Origin: Mogibacterium sp.
GTDB taxonomy: Bacteria; Bacillota; Clostridia; Peptostreptococcales; Anaerovoracaceae
Direction: 5' to 3'
DNA length: 57,842 nt
Assembly: GCA_017505405.1 (NCBI GenBank)
Contig: JAFVPI010000117.1
Coordinates: 1 to 57,842, forward strand
Of the stretch, positions 55,415 through 57,842 are shown in pieces (the stretch's first letter is position 1; every line of letters starts with the position of its first letter). A program made the position numbers and the translations under genes. The notes under the pieces are model-generated. The model was not told the DNA's origin, searched no databases, and saw nothing but the letters and a program-made list of their open reading frames with translations.

Positions 55415-56635
55415 CTATAAATCGCTTCTGTTGACCGGACATGACATGCAGCGGGGACCGCCTCTGCCTCTCGAGAGCTCCGAGCTTGGCATCGTCAGCA
55501 CCTCAACGCCGTTTCTGTCGAGCAGGTCGTTGGTAACGTAATTTCTTTCATATGTGATGACCTTTCCCGGTGCTATGCACAGGGTGTTGGATCCGTCGTT
55601 CCACTGCTCTCTCTGAGCAGCCATGGCGTCATCGCCTCCGCAGCGTATGAGTTTTACGGCCGGAAGTCCGAGCTCCTTTGCCAGTATCGTGGCGAGATCC
55701 TCGGTCATTGAATTAAGATGTATCTCTCCGCCCGCTCCGAGACTGAGCTCGTAAAGCTGCAGCGGACCTTCTATCTCCGGGTGGATCGAGAATTTATCGT
55801 GATCCACCATGGTGAATACCGTATCAAGGTGCATGAACGCCCTCTTCTTCGGGATGTTGAATACCAGCACCTTCCTGAAATCCGAGCCGTTCAGCAGCCT
55901 GCTTGCAAATGTCTCGATACCGGCAGCTGTCGTTCTCTCGGAAAGGCCGACTGCTGCGATGTCTTTGCTGAGGACCAGTATGTCTCCGCCTTCAAGGCTG
56001 TACGGATCGTCATAATCGTACCATTTCTCGGTTCCGGCAGGTGCAAAGTCGCTGTTGAATTCATACATGTATCTGAGAAGCAGGCTCTCCCTCCTTCTCG
56101 TGACCGTACTCATATGATGTATGGAGATGCCGTTGCCGACGCAGGCTCCCTGATCACGGGTAAAGTACATGTTGGGCATAGGATCCATGTAGAACGGATA
56201 TGCCTCATCTATCTTCTCGGCGAGAGTCCTCGGCCTGTAATCTGTGAGCTCGGTCTTTCTTATTCCGGCGATCACCTTTCCGACCAGCTGATGCGGGTCC
56301 ATCGCTATAAGGTATGCGTATACGGCTTCCCTCACTCCGCGCGATGAAAAGCGGGTCTGATCGAGCATCTCCCTGATAAAGCGGTCCTTTATTTCGGGCC
56401 TATCAAGGGCTCTGGCTACTTCATCAACGTAATATATGACCTCAACGCCGTTCTTTCTCAGTATATCGGCAAAACAGTCGTGCTCCTGCTGTGCTACTTT
56501 GAGGTAAGGAATGTCATCAAACAGAAGCCTCGCGAAATTGTCCGGAACAAGCCCGTCGACTTCGGGGCCTATGCGGTGAAGCAGCACCTTGTTGAGCCTG
56601 CCTATTTCAGAGTAGTTGTGTACTCCTTTTATCAT
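55415..56635 (-). CDS. arcA: Arginine deiminase
   Basis: Hydrolyses arginine to citrulline and ammonia in the cytosol. 406 residues with the family's conserved parts: NYSEIGRLNKVLLHRIGPE, MPNMYFTRDQGACVGNGI, EGGDILVLS, HLDTVFTMVDHDKFSI, and the catalytic Cys in GGPRCMSCPV. The last residues differ from the common MSMPLVR-type end. The ATG overlaps the stop of the YolD-like gene (ATGA), and GAGGGAG lies about 11 bases upstream, so translation is coupled to it. It heads the arginine-to-pyrimidine row. No carbamate kinase or antiporter gene follows. Confidence 0.97.
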   Translation of the reverse strand: MIKGVHNYSEIGRLNKVLLHRIGPEVDGLVPDNFARLLFDDIPYLKVAQQEHDCFADILRKNGVEVIYYVDEVARALDRPEIKDRFIREMLDQTRFSSRGVREAVYAYLIAMDPHQLVGKVIAGIRKTELTDYRPRTLAEKIDEAYPFYMDPMPNMYFTRDQGACVGNGISIHHMSTVTRRRESLLLRYMYEFNSDFAPAGTEKWYDYDDPYSLEGGDILVLSKDIAAVGLSERTTAAGIETFASRLLNGSDFRKVLVFNIPKKRAFMHLDTVFTMVDHDKFSIHPEIEGPLQLYELSLGAGGEIHLNSMTEDLATILAKELGLPAVKLIRCGGDDAMAAQREQWNDGSNTLCIAPGKVITYERNYVTNDLLDRNGVEVLTMPSSELSRGRGGPRCMSCPVNRSDL

Positions 56636-56823
56636 TTGCGTTGAAACTCCCTCTCGTGTTCTTCCTCGGCCTGTCTGAGCCTTTCGGACAGACCGCTCAG
56701 CGCGTCAAAGGGAGCAAATTGCTTAGCCCTCTGCGAACGCGGCATTTTAGGCCTTGCTGATACCGGCCGCTCCCAGGGCCCACCGTTTTTTATTATACCT
56801 TTTTTATCGTTCTCTTTCATCAT
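56632..56823 (-). CDS. YolD-like small protein next to a Y-family polymerase
   Basis: A 63-residue basic protein. The core RPKMPRSQRAKQFAPFDALSG resembles the R-x-K-x-F-x-P-F-x-A-L core of YolD-like proteins, which often accompany UvrX/YqjW-type polymerases and are thought to be SOS-linked partners. The rest is charged and helical (SERLRQAEEEHEREFQ). I used the ATG at 56821-56823 with GAGAAG nine bases before; a GTG six bases earlier is possible. It follows the polymerase by 16 bases, and its stop overlaps the arcA start. Confidence 0.75.
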   Translation of the reverse strand: MMKENDKKGIIKNGGPWERPVSARPKMPRSQRAKQFAPFDALSGLSERLRQAEEEHEREFQRK

Positions 56824-56839
56824 CTTCACACACTTCTCA

Positions 56840-57842
56840 TCATTCTTTGTGCCCGCCTATCTGATGATTTCTCTCCCTCGTGGTCGCGGCCTCCTCGAGA
56901 TCCATTCCTCTGAACATCGAGTCCTTTCCGTACTTTTTCCTTATGGAATTGACAGCTTCCTGCAGAGCGGCATCGCGCTTGAGCCGGGCACTTGTCTCGG
57001 TTACCGGATCGGCCATGCCGTCCCTTCTCATCTGCCCTTTTGTTTTACCCTCTTCAACAGCCTCAGCATCCGCAAGATCGAACAGTGTCATCTGCCTGTC
57101 GGCTTCACGCGGCTTTATGTCATTGAAGTTCACGAATATCCTTCTGACCGGATACTCATGATTGGTTATGTTATCGTAAAGGTCTGCGACCGCCGGCATT
57201 ATGACAGAAGCAGCGTCCGTCATGTATCCGAACGAAACCGAACCGTGAGTCATCGGGACGCGCATGGCGTTGCTGTATCCGACTGCGATCGACACGTTAG
57301 GCGTCACCTTGCCCTTCTCAGTCATCTCGTGGCAGAGCTGCTCCGTCATCTCTTTTATGATAAGGCGGCCCTCTTCATTCGTGTAATCGCGCATCAGCAC
57401 CTGCCCGTGCGAGAGCGAATTGCTCTTGGTTTTATAGCCCTTGATGTCTGACATCTCAGTCGTTTCGATGCCGTAAGCGTGATCGATCATGAGCTCGGCG
57501 TTTATGCCGAACATTTTGTAGAGCAGATCCTCATCGCGCGCAGCGAGCTCGGCTATGCCGCCCATGGTAGTGATGCCTATGCGCTCGAATTTCTTAGCCG
57601 TCTGCCGGCCTATCATCCAGAAGTCGGTGAGAGGCCTGTGATCCCAGAGCTGCAGCTTGTATGCATCCTCGTCGAGCACTCCTACGAAATCCTCCGCGTG
57701 CTTGGCGATTATGTCCATGGCTATCTTGGCCAGATACAGGTTAGGACCGACTCCTGCCGTCGCCCTGACGCCGATCCTCTCATAGACCTCCCTCATCAGG
57801 AACTCCGCCATCTGCTTCGGATCCATGCCGTACCTTTTCAGA
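56840..57842 (-). CDS. Y-family DNA polymerase (UvrX/UmuC-like), N-terminus cut by window edge
   Basis: An error-prone lesion-bypass polymerase. The visible 333 residues begin in the palm (YGMDPKQMAEFLMREVYERI) with GVGPNLYLAKIAMDIIAKHAEDF. A helix-hairpin-helix thumb follows (KKFERIGITTMGGIAELAARDE), then the little-finger domain ending near QMTLFDLADAE. The catalytic Asp-Glu pair and N-terminus lie right of the window; family members of this type are near 400-500 residues. The C-terminal tail is charged. With the YolD-like gene it forms the usual SOS pair; no LexA box can be seen because the promoter is outside. Confidence 0.9.
   Translation of the reverse strand, partial: LKRYGMDPKQMAEFLMREVYERIGVRATAGVGPNLYLAKIAMDIIAKHAEDFVGVLDEDAYKLQLWDHRPLTDFWMIGRQTAKKFERIGITTMGGIAELAARDEDLLYKMFGINAELMIDHAYGIETTEMSDIKGYKTKSNSLSHGQVLMRDYTNEEGRLIIKEMTEQLCHEMTEKGKVTPNVSIAVGYSNAMRVPMTHGSVSFGYMTDAASVIMPAVADLYDNITNHEYPVRRIFVNFNDIKPREADRQMTLFDLADAEAVEEGKTKGQMRRDGMADPVTETSARLKRDAALQEAVNSIRKKYGKDSMFRGMDLEEAATTRERNHQIGGHKE

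Overview
The window looks like chromosomal DNA of an anaerobic member of the Bacillota, most likely class Clostridia. The evidence is strong AGGAGG-type ribosome binding sites before most genes, GC content near one half by eye, a type III glutamine synthetase, an XRE-AbrB regulator, a MocR regulator, C_GCAxxG and ATC-hydrolase family proteins, an AmmeMemoRadiSam locus, and an arginine deiminase route joined to an archaeal-type ornithine cyclodeaminase. I saw no rRNA, tRNA, CRISPR array, transposase or phage structural gene. The species cannot be named from this sequence.

Left third (1-25800). The window opens inside a Na+/alanine-type symporter. A KdpDE-like two-component pair follows, then a small membrane protein with a DUF4256 protein, then an ABC exporter operon that also carries an XRE-AbrB regulator and a CPBP protease. 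An accessory-looking patch (about 7.2-10.9 kb) holds a GNAT gene with an internal deletion, an unrecognised two-module protein and a frameshifted hybrid histidine kinase. Next come an unusual MocR fusion divergent from an ECF vitamin-type S component, a secreted transglycosylase whose true start is unclear, and two closely related LysR genes about 8.8 kb apart. Between the LysR genes lie ftsH, an acyl-ACP thioesterase, tex, a BrnQ carrier and three very small genes.

Middle (25.8-41.1 kb, almost all minus strand). A tight block glnN-asnB-pyrG-glmS makes glutamine and spends it on asparagine, CTP and glucosamine-6-phosphate. Upstream are a LysR regulator, an esterase, a PfkB kinase, a Ca2+/H+ exchanger, a DMT permease, an HD hydrolase and small membrane or metal-binding proteins, with trmL and a VOC protein.

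Right third (41.1-57.8 kb). This part holds proC, an SDR, a PreA-like Fe-S enzyme with an extra N-terminal Fe-S module, a YbaK/ATC-hydrolase pair, hflX, azlCD, an AmmeMemoRadiSam locus with parts B and A fused, and a VanY-type carboxypeptidase. The most interesting block is arcA-argF-ocd-pyrB-pyrI. Arginine is deiminated, citrulline is split to ornithine and carbamoyl phosphate, ornithine can become proline, and carbamoyl phosphate is placed next to aspartate transcarbamoylase instead of carbamate kinase. A Y-family DNA polymerase and a YolD-like protein lie directly upstream, and the YolD-like stop codon overlaps the arcA start.

Several genes carry apparent lesions or non-standard starts (hybrid kinase, GNAT, transglycosylase). 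Assembly error cannot be separated from real mutation with this sequence alone.
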